Source: an uncultured Luminiphilus sp.
GTDB taxonomy: Bacteria; Pseudomonadota; Gammaproteobacteria; Pseudomonadales; Halieaceae
NCBI GenBank assembly: GCA_943787485.1
Contig: CALSMP010000013.1
Coordinates: forward strand, 1 to 64,000
Direction: 5' to 3'
Length of the DNA stretch: 64,000 nucleotides
Shown here: positions 27,234 through 35,605 of the stretch, in pieces
How the letters are laid out: every line of letters begins with the position of its first letter
Position numbering within the stretch: position 1 is the first letter of the stretch
The notes under the pieces: model-generated
What the model was told of the DNA's origin: nothing
The model's input: only the letters and a program-made list of their open reading frames with translations
Database searches by the model: none
Made by a program: the position numbers and the translations under genes

Positions 27234-30170
27234 TTAGTATACGTAGCGGAAGCCGATGTTATAGCGCGCGCCGATTTGTCCCACGTTATACAGTTGCATG
27301 GGATCGCGCCCGTGGCTTCGGAAGGTCTCGTTGGTGAGGTTTATCCCTTCAACGAATAGGGTAAAGCCATCGGTTACCGCGTAGCTTGCGCTCGCATCCC
27401 ACTGCTCGTACTCCTCGGAGTATCCGGGTTCAGTAACGCCACCGGTGAAGTAGCGATCGCGCCAGTTATACGCCGCTCGCACCTCGAGGCCATAGCCTTC
27501 GTAGAACAAAATCAAGTTGCGGGTGTCGCTGAGGCCGGGGAGCGCGAACTGCGGCTCGTTCGATAGATTGTTGAAAGTCGCGCTGCCATCAGCCAAGGTC
27601 ATGTTCGCGATGAAGCCGAAGCCAGTATCCCAGAAGCTGTGCTGCCAGGCGATCTCCCAGCCATCGATGTTCGCTTCCTGGTCCGAATTGAGTCGGGTTT
27701 GTACGTCAAAATACGCCGCGGCGTCGCGACCATCGACGCCGGTAATGATGCCGTTGGCGACGTCTACGCCGGGCTCATTCGGGTACTTGGTGAAGATAAA
27801 ATCGCGAATGTCAGCGTTGGATGCCGTAATGCCGAGACTGTTAATCGCGTCTTGATAGAGTGGTCCCAGCGCTGGGTGAGCCAGGTTGGGATAAAGCACC
27901 ACGTCTTCGGCTTCCGCCGAGGTCACAAAATTAACCACCGACTTGTCAAAGTAACCGACCGAGATATAGCTGGCATCGTCGTAGTACCACTCCAGCGACA
28001 AATCGAAGTTGTCGGACTCGTGGGGGAGCAGGCCAGGGTTACCAATCGAGCCGTCTGCGATGTGTTCGCCTTCGACAACGCGTAAAACTTGGCCGATGGA
28101 CAGGTTGCCGCGTAGATCACCGTAGCTGGGGCGTGCAATCGTCTGGCTGTAAGAAGCGCGGAAGATCACGTCATCGATTATTTCGATATCGAAATCGATG
28201 TTGGGCAAGCCGACGTCGTATTCGCCGGTCAGTGAGGTTTGCACCGTGCCATCTGCGGGCACGGCCGAGAATTCATTGGTTGACGCCCAGTCGATGCGCA
28301 CATAGTCCTGTGACTCGGCGCTGGAGGTCACTTCCGTTTCTTCGTAGCGATAGCCAGCGCGTATGTTGAAGGGGCGATAAAAAATATCCCCGGCATAGTG
28401 GATCTGGAAAAAGGCGGAGAGCGTCTCCTCCCTGAATTGGTTGCCGAACCCTGGGTTGCCGTCAGCGCAGAAGCCAGTGCCACAGTCCCCCTCGGCCAGG
28501 GCCGTTGCCAGATACATCGGATCGGATTCATTCAGCGCCTGCAGCGCTTCACCCCGCTGGGCGACTTCAATCATGTCGAAGATGAAGAAGTTATTGGTAA
28601 CGTTTTGACCGCCGGAGAGCTCGTCGTACATGCCTTCCAGCGAGGCTGGCACCAGTAGATCAGTAATTGAGCCATACGCCGAGGCCTGGTTCTGCCCCCA
28701 AGTGTTGCGCTGAACGATACTACCGGCCTCAAAATTATCGATGTCGGTGTGCGCAACCCCAAAGTCGAGGGTCAGCGTGTCAGTAAGATCAAAGGCGCCG
28801 GAGAATTGGGTTTGTTCAATGTTCATCTCCGCCCAGCTGTTCGCAAACACGCTACCGGTGATTTGCATGTCGTCCGGGGACAGCGGATCGGCCATATTAA
28901 CCGTGGTGACTGGAATTTCGCTGCGGTAGTCCACCGAGGCAAATTCACGTCCAAAGGCTGCGATCGACAGATTGGCACTGCTGCCGTAGGGGCTGTTGGG
29001 CTCACGCTCGGCGGTTGAATCGTGGTAGTCGAGCTCGAACCGTAGCCGATCGGTTGCATCCCACTCTACGTTAAAGCCAATCGAGGACCGGGTATTCTTG
29101 GAGGCATCGATGCCCGCGCCCATGGGGCGGTCGGGCTGGTTGTCGGTTTCGGTATAGACCATGGGGGATACAATGGGTCCGTCGGTCCAGGTACCGGATT
29201 GACCGGTGGGGCTGAACCAGACCGACATGTTGTTGTAGCGGTGGTCCAGTTCCAACTGCGCCATCGTGTAGTCCAAAGTCGCGGTCAATGAATCAATGGG
29301 TTGCCATTGCAGTGTCAGCTGACCGTTGATACGGGTGCGTTCCCACTCGTCGAGCTGGTAGACCATTTGTTGGGGCATGGCGACCAGATCGCCAGGATTG
29401 GGGGCGTTGGTCTGCTGTCCGTTGTCCGGCACGCCGCTGCCGTCGCGTTCCAGCCAGGCCGTATTAAAGCCTGAGGATTGCCCATTGTGTCGCTCCTGAA
29501 AAGACCCGGTGAGTGCGATACCCACGCGATCATCAAAGAAGGTTTGGGATACCAATGCCGAAATTTCGGGGGTGTAGTCGTCGCCTGTGCGGGTAGACTC
29601 ATCGATTACCGCCTTGGCACTGACGCTCGCCTGAAGCCCGGGACGGTCGAGGGGTCTGGCGGTCAACACGTTGATGGTGGCGCCAATGCCGCCGGTGGCG
29701 ATCTTGGCCTGGGATGTTTTGTAAATCTCCACGCCGGAGACACTTTCAGCCGCGATATCCTGAAAGTCAAAAGACCGACCAAAACCGCTATGGGTGGGCA
29801 TTTGTCGGCCATTCAGCATGACCAGGTTAAAGTCGGCGCCAAAACCGCGAACGGTCACCGTGGTGCCTTCACCCCGTTGGCGATCGATAGCGACCCCGGT
29901 GACCCGCTGTAGCGCTTCGGCGAGGTTGGTATCCGGAAAGTCGCCTATGTCCTCGGCGGTGATGGCATCGACCACGCCCGCTGAATCCCGCTTCTTGTCC
30001 ATGGCACGCTTTAAACTTGTGCGGATTCCCTTGACGACAACCTCTTCAATCACCGCAGGCGCATCGGCGTCGCTAGTTTCTTGCGCTAAGAGCGTCGGAC
30101 TGATTGACAGCCCCAGAGCAATGGACACTGAGGCGGCAATGGGGCGCTTTCGGAAGGCATAACCGGGCAT
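27234..30170 (-). CDS. TonB-dependent outer-membrane receptor (glucan oligosaccharide uptake likely)
   Basis: Large ligand-gated outer-membrane porin, 978 aa. ATG 30170 gives a signal peptide (SVSIALGLSISPTLLAQ); an in-frame ATG 66 bp upstream is less likely because it precedes the signal. The plug domain is clear: EEVVVKGIRTSLKRAMDKK (TonB-box region), DIGDFPDTNLAEALQRVTGV, TVRGFGADFNLVMLNGR, and GIGATINVLTARPLD. The 22-stranded barrel follows, ending in NVGQIGARYNIGFRYVY with the aromatic C-terminal residue needed for BAM insertion. The class is the one linked to carbohydrate loci in Xanthomonas and Caulobacter. The neighbours (GH16, GH3, sugar symporter) suggest beta-glucan oligosaccharides as ligand. 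Confidence 0.93.
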   Translation of the reverse strand: MPGYAFRKRPIAASVSIALGLSISPTLLAQETSDADAPAVIEEVVVKGIRTSLKRAMDKKRDSAGVVDAITAEDIGDFPDTNLAEALQRVTGVAIDRQRGEGTTVTVRGFGADFNLVMLNGRQMPTHSGFGRSFDFQDIAAESVSGVEIYKTSQAKIATGGIGATINVLTARPLDRPGLQASVSAKAVIDESTRTGDDYTPEISALVSQTFFDDRVGIALTGSFQERHNGQSSGFNTAWLERDGSGVPDNGQQTNAPNPGDLVAMPQQMVYQLDEWERTRINGQLTLQWQPIDSLTATLDYTMAQLELDHRYNNMSVWFSPTGQSGTWTDGPIVSPMVYTETDNQPDRPMGAGIDASKNTRSSIGFNVEWDATDRLRFELDYHDSTAEREPNSPYGSSANLSIAAFGREFASVDYRSEIPVTTVNMADPLSPDDMQITGSVFANSWAEMNIEQTQFSGAFDLTDTLTLDFGVAHTDIDNFEAGSIVQRNTWGQNQASAYGSITDLLVPASLEGMYDELSGGQNVTNNFFIFDMIEVAQRGEALQALNESDPMYLATALAEGDCGTGFCADGNPGFGNQFREETLSAFFQIHYAGDIFYRPFNIRAGYRYEETEVTSSAESQDYVRIDWASTNEFSAVPADGTVQTSLTGEYDVGLPNIDFDIEIIDDVIFRASYSQTIARPSYGDLRGNLSIGQVLRVVEGEHIADGSIGNPGLLPHESDNFDLSLEWYYDDASYISVGYFDKSVVNFVTSAEAEDVVLYPNLAHPALGPLYQDAINSLGITASNADIRDFIFTKYPNEPGVDVANGIITGVDGRDAAAYFDVQTRLNSDQEANIDGWEIAWQHSFWDTGFGFIANMTLADGSATFNNLSNEPQFALPGLSDTRNLILFYEGYGLEVRAAYNWRDRYFTGGVTEPGYSEEYEQWDASASYAVTDGFTLFVEGINLTNETFRSHGRDPMQLYNVGQIGARYNIGFRYVY

Positions 30171-30199
30171 TGGGATAATTCTCTGTGGTTGTTGAATAG

Positions 30200-30227
30200 A
30201 GTGTAGAGCTTGTTCTGCATGTGCCAA
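30200..30227 (-). promoter_or_regulatory. Putative sigma-70 promoter for the TonB receptor gene
   Basis: On the minus strand TTGGCA (30227-30222) and TACACT (30205-30200) are separated by 16 bp, with 29 bp from the -10 box to the ATG at 30170. Five of six and four of six bases match consensus. No operator palindrome was recognised over it. Confidence 0.4.
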
Positions 30228-30659
30228 ACTTTGCAATTTTCGCCCGCCTAACGAGCGCTTGGAATCCCCTTGAGATGAGGGGGTCTGGCGTTGCGTTAAG
30301 CGGGATGTCCAGTACCGGGCCTCTTCCAGCCCGCCGCGCGTGTAACCCCCGTCACCGCGTTTGCCCCAGTGCTATGGCTGACGGCAGTGGCGCTGGAGCG
30401 ATACCATGGCCCGGGTAGCGCACTGACGGCAGCCCTGCGCCTTTGTCGTCACGTGCTGCTGCCAGTGGAGCCTGTTCCAGCGGAGCCTGCTTAGGTAACA
30501 GGCGACGCAAAGGCAACCGAAGTAAGAGCAGGGAACTAACTAAGCAAAAAAGAACACGGAACCATGGACGGTGCGGAAGGATTGCCAGAGAGTTTTTGCA
30601 AGTGCTCTGCGGCCTGTTGGTACCTTGAAATGAGAATGACACACAGAAGAGTTGTTGCA
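30228..30659. other. Divergent intergenic region of the glucan locus
   Basis: About 430 bp separating the receptor and GH3 genes; it should hold the promoters and control sites of both. Visible structure: the 10-mer CTGACGGCAG occurs twice about 45 bp apart (near 30378 and 30422), and GGAGCCTG occurs twice within 25 bp (near 30467 and 30482). No complete gene, LacI-type operator or small RNA could be recognised. Confidence 0.4.
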
Positions 30660-33197
30660 ATGCCTCCACGTAATCAAGCAGGAATATTAGTCTCCACGGC
30701 ATGCTGGAAGTCGGTCAGGCGGTCTATTGCGTTGGCCTTTGCCGCAGGCATTCTGTGGGGGTGCGGAGATACGTCGTCCACCAAGACCGAGACGGATGCG
30801 GGCCTCAGTGTTCGCACCACTCTTGCGATGGAGGCCGAGGTCGAGGCGATCCTGGAGTCGTTGTCCCTAGAGCAAAAGGTCTCGCAAATGATTCAGGGGG
30901 AAATTGCCCATGTCACGCCCGAGGACGTCCGTCAGTACGGGCTAGGCAGCGTGCTCAATGGCGGCGGTTCCTTCCCCCAGAGTAATAAACACGCCAGCGT
31001 GAGCGACTGGTTAAACCTCGCAGATGCCTACTGGGAGGCTTCTCTTGATCAATCCGGCGGAGGTGCTGGGATACCGATTATTTGGGGAACCGATGCGGTA
31101 CATGGCCACAACAATGTGCTTGGCGCGACGCTGTTTCCACATAACATCGGATTAGGCGCTGCGGCCGACCCCAATTTGGTGAGCGATATTGCTGCGGCCA
31201 CAGCGAAGGAAGTGCGTGCGACCGGGATAGATTGGATTTTCAGCCCAACCATCGCAGTGGCCATGGACTATCGCTGGGGACGTACCTACGAATCTTTCAG
31301 TAGTGATCCCGAACTGGTCAGGGACTACTCCGCCCCCTTTGTTGAAGCGATGCAGGCCGTGGGTGTGGCGGCAACTGCAAAACATTTTATCGGGGATGGC
31401 GGCACCTTTCGGGGGGATGATCAGGGCGATACGCGCCTCACGTTGGAAAAGCTAATGGAAGGGCATGGAGCGGGTTATATAGAGGCCATTAATGCGGGTG
31501 CTCTGACGGTGATGGCGTCATTTAACAGCTGGAATGGTGAGAAAATTCACGGCAATCGTGAGCTACTGACTGAGTTGCTGAAAGAGGATCTCGGTTTTGA
31601 CGGCTTTGTGGTCAGCGACTGGAACGGGGTAGGCCAGGTGCAAAATTGCCGACCGGATAATTGCGCCCGGGCCATCAACGCAGGGGTCGACATGGTCATG
31701 GTGCCCAAGCACTGGAAGGCGATGCGACAGAATATGATCGATCAGGTGAAGGCCGGCGTTATTAGCGAGGCACGCGTGGATGACGCGGTACGGCGAATAC
31801 TACGAGTCAAGGCCAAGCTAGGTCTTTTCGGCCGCGAAAAACCGTCGGTCGTTGCCGCAGACTTTGCACAGACCGTCGGCAGTGATCCACATCGAGCACT
31901 GGCGCGAGATGCCGTCCGACGCTCGCTGGTGATGCTGAAAAACGATAATCAACTTGTCCCCCTTAATCCCAAGGGCACTTATCTCATCACCGGTAGCGCA
32001 GCTGATGTGATCACGCAGCAATCGGGCGGTTGGACCCTTACCTGGCAGGGAACCGACAACACCAATGGTGACTTCCCGGGAGCAACCTCTATACACGCCG
32101 GGTTTGCAGCGCAAATTGAACAAGCGGGTGGGCGTCTTTATACCGACGCCACCTTGCCGGCGGGCCAAGCGCTTGATGGTGTCATAGCGGTTTATGGAGA
32201 AACCCCCTACGCCGAAGGGGTGGGTGATGTCGATGCGTTGTATTGGCGCTTTGGCAACAAGAACGAACTGGCAACACTCCAAAAATGGCGAGAGGCGGGC
32301 ATCCCAGTGGTGTCGGTATTCATTACCGGCCGCCCTCTGTGGGTCAACGCTGAGATCAATGCCTCGGATGCCTTCGTGGTCGCCTGGCTTCCCGGGAGTG
32401 AGGGGGGTGGTGTGGCAGACGTCGTGTTGAGAGCAGCCGATGGACAGGTCCAGTACGAGTTTGTCGGGCGCTTACCCATGGGGTGGCCGGCGTCGGATGT
32501 AAATGCAGTCGACGATAATCTTGCAGTCGCCGATTTTGCCTTTGAGCGCGGCTACGGATTAAGCGTCGATAGCAACGTACAAACAATTGCCCTGTCCGAG
32601 GAGGCCCTGTGGGAGCCCTTCGATCAGGCCATGCCTATTTTCTCGTTGAGCTTGCAGGACCCGTGGGAAAATTTTGCTGGGGATACGATGGAGTGGAACA
32701 CCCCATTGGGTGCCCGGGGAGGCCAGTCCAAAACCGGGGCATTGACGGTATCGGTAACGGATCATCGCGTTCAGGAGGATGCCAGACAGTTGGTCTGGTC
32801 GGGGTCATCCGATGAGATTGTGCAATTCTTCTATCAAGCCGCAGAGGCTGTGAACATGGCCAAGCTTGAAAAAGGTCACGGCGCACTTGTTTTTGATGTG
32901 CGGGTTGTCGAGCCCCCTACCGGGGAAGTGGCGCTCCGAATGGATTGCGGGTGGCCTTGCAGTGGGTCCCTCGAGGTGAGTGGCCTGTTGGATAGCTTGG
33001 CTCTCGAAGAATGGTTGCGCGTGGCGGTGCCCTTGAGCTGTTTTAAGGTGGCGGGCGCGGATATGCGAACCATCGATACGCCCTTCCTGCTGGCGACAAA
33101 AGACGCCATGGTTGTCGAGGTGGGAGAGGTTATCTTGACGGCGGACACCGCGGGCACGGTATGGTGGGCCTGTGACGACGCGGGTGGCAATGCTTGA
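30660..33197 (+). CDS. GH3 exo-beta-glucosidase lipoprotein with ExoP-type C-terminal domain
   Basis: Removes glucose from the non-reducing end of beta-glucan oligosaccharides, probably in the periplasm or at the outer membrane. ATG 30660 follows AAGAG and gives a signal peptide with lipobox Cys35 (ILWGC). The GH3 catalytic domain spans about residues 70-420: GTDAVHGHNNV, WGRTYESFSSDP, AATAKHFIGDGG, and the nucleophile D320 in FVVSDWNGV. The second alpha/beta domain follows, then about 200 residues of the ExoP C-terminal type with MDCGWPCSG. Longer upstream frames to 30564 lack a ribosome site. The closest known relatives are 1,4-beta-glucan glucohydrolases/ExoP; linkage preference here is inferred from the GH16 partner. 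Confidence 0.92.
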   Translation: MPPRNQAGILVSTACWKSVRRSIALAFAAGILWGCGDTSSTKTETDAGLSVRTTLAMEAEVEAILESLSLEQKVSQMIQGEIAHVTPEDVRQYGLGSVLNGGGSFPQSNKHASVSDWLNLADAYWEASLDQSGGGAGIPIIWGTDAVHGHNNVLGATLFPHNIGLGAAADPNLVSDIAAATAKEVRATGIDWIFSPTIAVAMDYRWGRTYESFSSDPELVRDYSAPFVEAMQAVGVAATAKHFIGDGGTFRGDDQGDTRLTLEKLMEGHGAGYIEAINAGALTVMASFNSWNGEKIHGNRELLTELLKEDLGFDGFVVSDWNGVGQVQNCRPDNCARAINAGVDMVMVPKHWKAMRQNMIDQVKAGVISEARVDDAVRRILRVKAKLGLFGREKPSVVAADFAQTVGSDPHRALARDAVRRSLVMLKNDNQLVPLNPKGTYLITGSAADVITQQSGGWTLTWQGTDNTNGDFPGATSIHAGFAAQIEQAGGRLYTDATLPAGQALDGVIAVYGETPYAEGVGDVDALYWRFGNKNELATLQKWREAGIPVVSVFITGRPLWVNAEINASDAFVVAWLPGSEGGGVADVVLRAADGQVQYEFVGRLPMGWPASDVNAVDDNLAVADFAFERGYGLSVDSNVQTIALSEEALWEPFDQAMPIFSLSLQDPWENFAGDTMEWNTPLGARGGQSKTGALTVSVTDHRVQEDARQLVWSGSSDEIVQFFYQAAEAVNMAKLEKGHGALVFDVRVVEPPTGEVALRMDCGWPCSGSLEVSGLLDSLALEEWLRVAVPLSCFKVAGADMRTIDTPFLLATKDAMVVEVGEVILTADTAGTVWWACDDAGGNA

Positions 33198-33293
33198 CTC
33201 GGGGTGGCGGTTCGCCAATTAAGAAAAAAGCGTGGTGCAATGGCTTTGGTGTCAGCCAAAGACGAATAACAAAAAACAGAAAAAGGAGGCCGC

Positions 33294-34856
33294 ATGGCCC
33301 TGGCCAATATTGATCTTACGATTGTTGCGATTTACGCCATTGCTCTGTTCGCGATCGCGCAATGGGTATCCCGGGAGCAGGCTGGCCATGAGAAGGACGC
33401 CGCCGACTATTTTCTCGCCGGACGCGGCTTGCCGTGGTGGGCGATCGGCACGTCATTAATCGCAGCCAATATCTCCGCGGAACAAATTATTGGGATGTCT
33501 GGTTCGGGCTACGCCATCGGCCTGGCGATAGCCTCCTACGAATGGATGGCGGCCATCACCTTGATTTTAGTTGGAAAGTTTCTCTTGCCGGTGTTTCTCA
33601 AGACTGGCATCTACACCATGCCCCAATTCTTAGAGCAGCGCTACGATGGCCGCGTCAGGACCGTTATGGCGGTGTTCTGGCTTGGGGTTTATGTTCTCGT
33701 GAACCTCACGTCGATTTTATGGTTGGGTGCTCTCGCGATGAACACCGTCGCGGGGGTGCCACTGACCTATGGCTTGGTGCTCCTCGGCGTATTCGCCGTC
33801 GCCTATTCGCTCTACGGCGGGCTCAAGGCCGTCGCCCTCACCGATATCATCCAAGTGGTGTTGCTGGTTCTGGGTGGGCTGCTGATTGCTTATACCCTGT
33901 TGAACTTGGTTTCTGACGGGGCGGGGGTCGTGGTCGGTTTTCAGCTGCTAATGGAACAGGCGCCCGACAAGTTCGACATGATTTTTGAAGAGGGCCATCC
34001 CCACTATGCCGACCTACCGGGCTTGTCGGTGCTGCTCGGTGGCATGTGGATTATGAATATCTCCTACTGGGGCTTTAATCAATACATTATCCAGCGTGCG
34101 CTTGCGGCCAAAAGTGTCAACGAGGCGCAAAAAGGCATCGTTTTTGCCGCCTTCCTTAAGCTGCTGATGCCGGTCATTGTGGTATTACCCGGTATCGCCA
34201 TGTTTGTGCTCAATACGGACTTAGCCTCCCCGGATCAAGCCTACCCCTCGGCAATGACCTTGTTGCCAGTGGGCATAAAAGGGCTTGTCTTTGCGGCCTT
34301 GCTCGCGGCGATAGTCTCCTCGCTGGCTTCTATGTGTAACAGCATTTCCACGATCTTTACCCTCGATATCGCGCCCACCATGATGGCCAGCGCCTCACTT
34401 GAGGGCCGACGCGTGGTTATTGGTCGAACGGTCTCGGTGACGGCAATGGCCATCGCGATGATGGCGGCAAAGCCGCTGTTGGGTGATTTCGATCAGGCCT
34501 TCCAGTACATTCAGGAATTCACCGGTTTTTTCACCCCGGGCATCGTGGTCATTTTTTTGCTGGGTATGTTCTGGCGCGGGACCACGGCGTCTGCCGCTTT
34601 ATTAGCGGCTATCGGGTCGGCGGTATTGTCGGTCGCCTTCAAACTCTGGATGCCGGAGTTGCCGTTCATTGATCGCGTGGGCGTGGTCTTTTTGCTTTGC
34701 GCTGGTATCGCGATAGCGTGGTCGCTTGCCCGTCCCAAAGCGCAACCTGGTTTTGTCGAGCCTTCGGGTGTTGAGTTTGGTACCTCAACGGCATTCAACC
34801 TCAGCACCTTGGCTGTGACACTTATTCTGGTGTTCTTCTACACCGTATGGTGGTAG
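33294..34856 (+). CDS. Sodium/sugar symporter, SSS (SGLT) family
   Basis: Inner-membrane Na+-coupled transporter, 520 aa with about 14 helices. Features of the vSGLT type: DYFLAGRGLPWWAIGTSLIAANISAEQIIGMSGSGYAIG, then the family signature around GGLKAVALTDIIQVVLLVLGG, and FNQYIIQRALAAKS. A strong AAGGAGG lies only 4 bp before ATG 33294. It is 96 bp downstream of the GH3 gene on the same strand, so it most likely imports the glucose that GH3 releases. Confidence 0.9.
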   Translation: MALANIDLTIVAIYAIALFAIAQWVSREQAGHEKDAADYFLAGRGLPWWAIGTSLIAANISAEQIIGMSGSGYAIGLAIASYEWMAAITLILVGKFLLPVFLKTGIYTMPQFLEQRYDGRVRTVMAVFWLGVYVLVNLTSILWLGALAMNTVAGVPLTYGLVLLGVFAVAYSLYGGLKAVALTDIIQVVLLVLGGLLIAYTLLNLVSDGAGVVVGFQLLMEQAPDKFDMIFEEGHPHYADLPGLSVLLGGMWIMNISYWGFNQYIIQRALAAKSVNEAQKGIVFAAFLKLLMPVIVVLPGIAMFVLNTDLASPDQAYPSAMTLLPVGIKGLVFAALLAAIVSSLASMCNSISTIFTLDIAPTMMASASLEGRRVVIGRTVSVTAMAIAMMAAKPLLGDFDQAFQYIQEFTGFFTPGIVVIFLLGMFWRGTTASAALLAAIGSAVLSVAFKLWMPELPFIDRVGVVFLLCAGIAIAWSLARPKAQPGFVEPSGVEFGTSTAFNLSTLAVTLILVFFYTVWW

Positions 34857-34926
34857 TGAAAAAGAGATATCCTGCCCTGAAGGCGGTGCCAATCTTGGTG
34901 GCGGCTCGAGTGATCCTGAGCGAGGT

Positions 34927-35286
34927 CTAGCCACCCGCGAGTTTCACGCGAAAGCCGTCCCCCTCGAGCACGGTGCGACAGGCTTCGCGTTGATCTCCCT
35001 GAATCTCAATTTTGCCCTCCTTGACGGCCCCTCCAACGCCGCAGCGCTGTTTGAGTCTTTTGGTCAGGCTTTTTAGTTCCGTCGGTGCTAGGGATACGCC
35101 TTCGATAACGGTGACAGTCTTGCCGCCACGCCCCTTCGATTCGCGGCGAATTCGGACCACTCCATCCCCCAAGTCAGCGGGTGCGCTTTGTTTGCAAACG
35201 CAGCTTCCGATAGGACGGTGGCATTGGTGGCACAGCCTACCACCGTCGGTGGAGTAGACTGGGCGGGTCTCTGATGATTTGGCCAC
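34927..35286 (-). CDS. yciH: SUI1/eIF1-like translation factor YciH
   Basis: Small cytoplasmic protein (119 aa) related to eukaryotic initiation factor 1, thought to affect start-codon selection. The GTG start at 35286 follows AGGAG; the frame is open further upstream to 35409, but that part overlaps slyX. The N-terminal region has Cys clusters (CHQCHRPIGSCVC). The SUI1 fold is shown by VTVIEGVSLAPTELKSLTKRLKQRCGVGGAVKEGKIEIQGD. It is divergent from slyX with about 60 bp between. Confidence 0.9.
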   Translation of the reverse strand: MAKSSETRPVYSTDGGRLCHQCHRPIGSCVCKQSAPADLGDGVVRIRRESKGRGGKTVTVIEGVSLAPTELKSLTKRLKQRCGVGGAVKEGKIEIQGDQREACRTVLEGDGFRVKLAGG

Positions 35287-35347
35287 AACACGACTCCTTG
35301 GCGACGGGATGATAGTATCGCCTTGGTGAATTCGGGAAGCCAGTGCC

Positions 35348-35554
35348 ATGTCAGAATCGATCGCAGCGCTTGAAACGCAGCTCGCCTTTCTCGAAGATAC
35401 CGTGGCCAATCTGGATGCTGCGCTGGTCGCACAACAGCGGGCCCTGCTGGAGCTTCAGGAGCAGGTCAGGCTGCTCCATCAGCAGTTAACAGAGCAGGGA
35501 GCACGCATTGACGAGGCAGGGAGTACCGTTGATCCACCACCCCCCCACTATTAA
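35348..35554 (+). CDS. slyX: SlyX family protein
   Basis: Short coiled-coil protein of 68 aa. The sequence is nearly all heptad-like (LETQLAFLEDTVANLDAALVAQQ) and ends in the family hallmark PPPPHY. Function unknown in all species. Length and ending are typical. Confidence 0.9.
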   Translation: MSESIAALETQLAFLEDTVANLDAALVAQQRALLELQEQVRLLHQQLTEQGARIDEAGSTVDPPPPHY

Positions 35555-35605
35555 CCCGGGCAGAAGTTTTAACCGCCATGCCCACTAAAGCGATTGAGGT
35601 TACAC

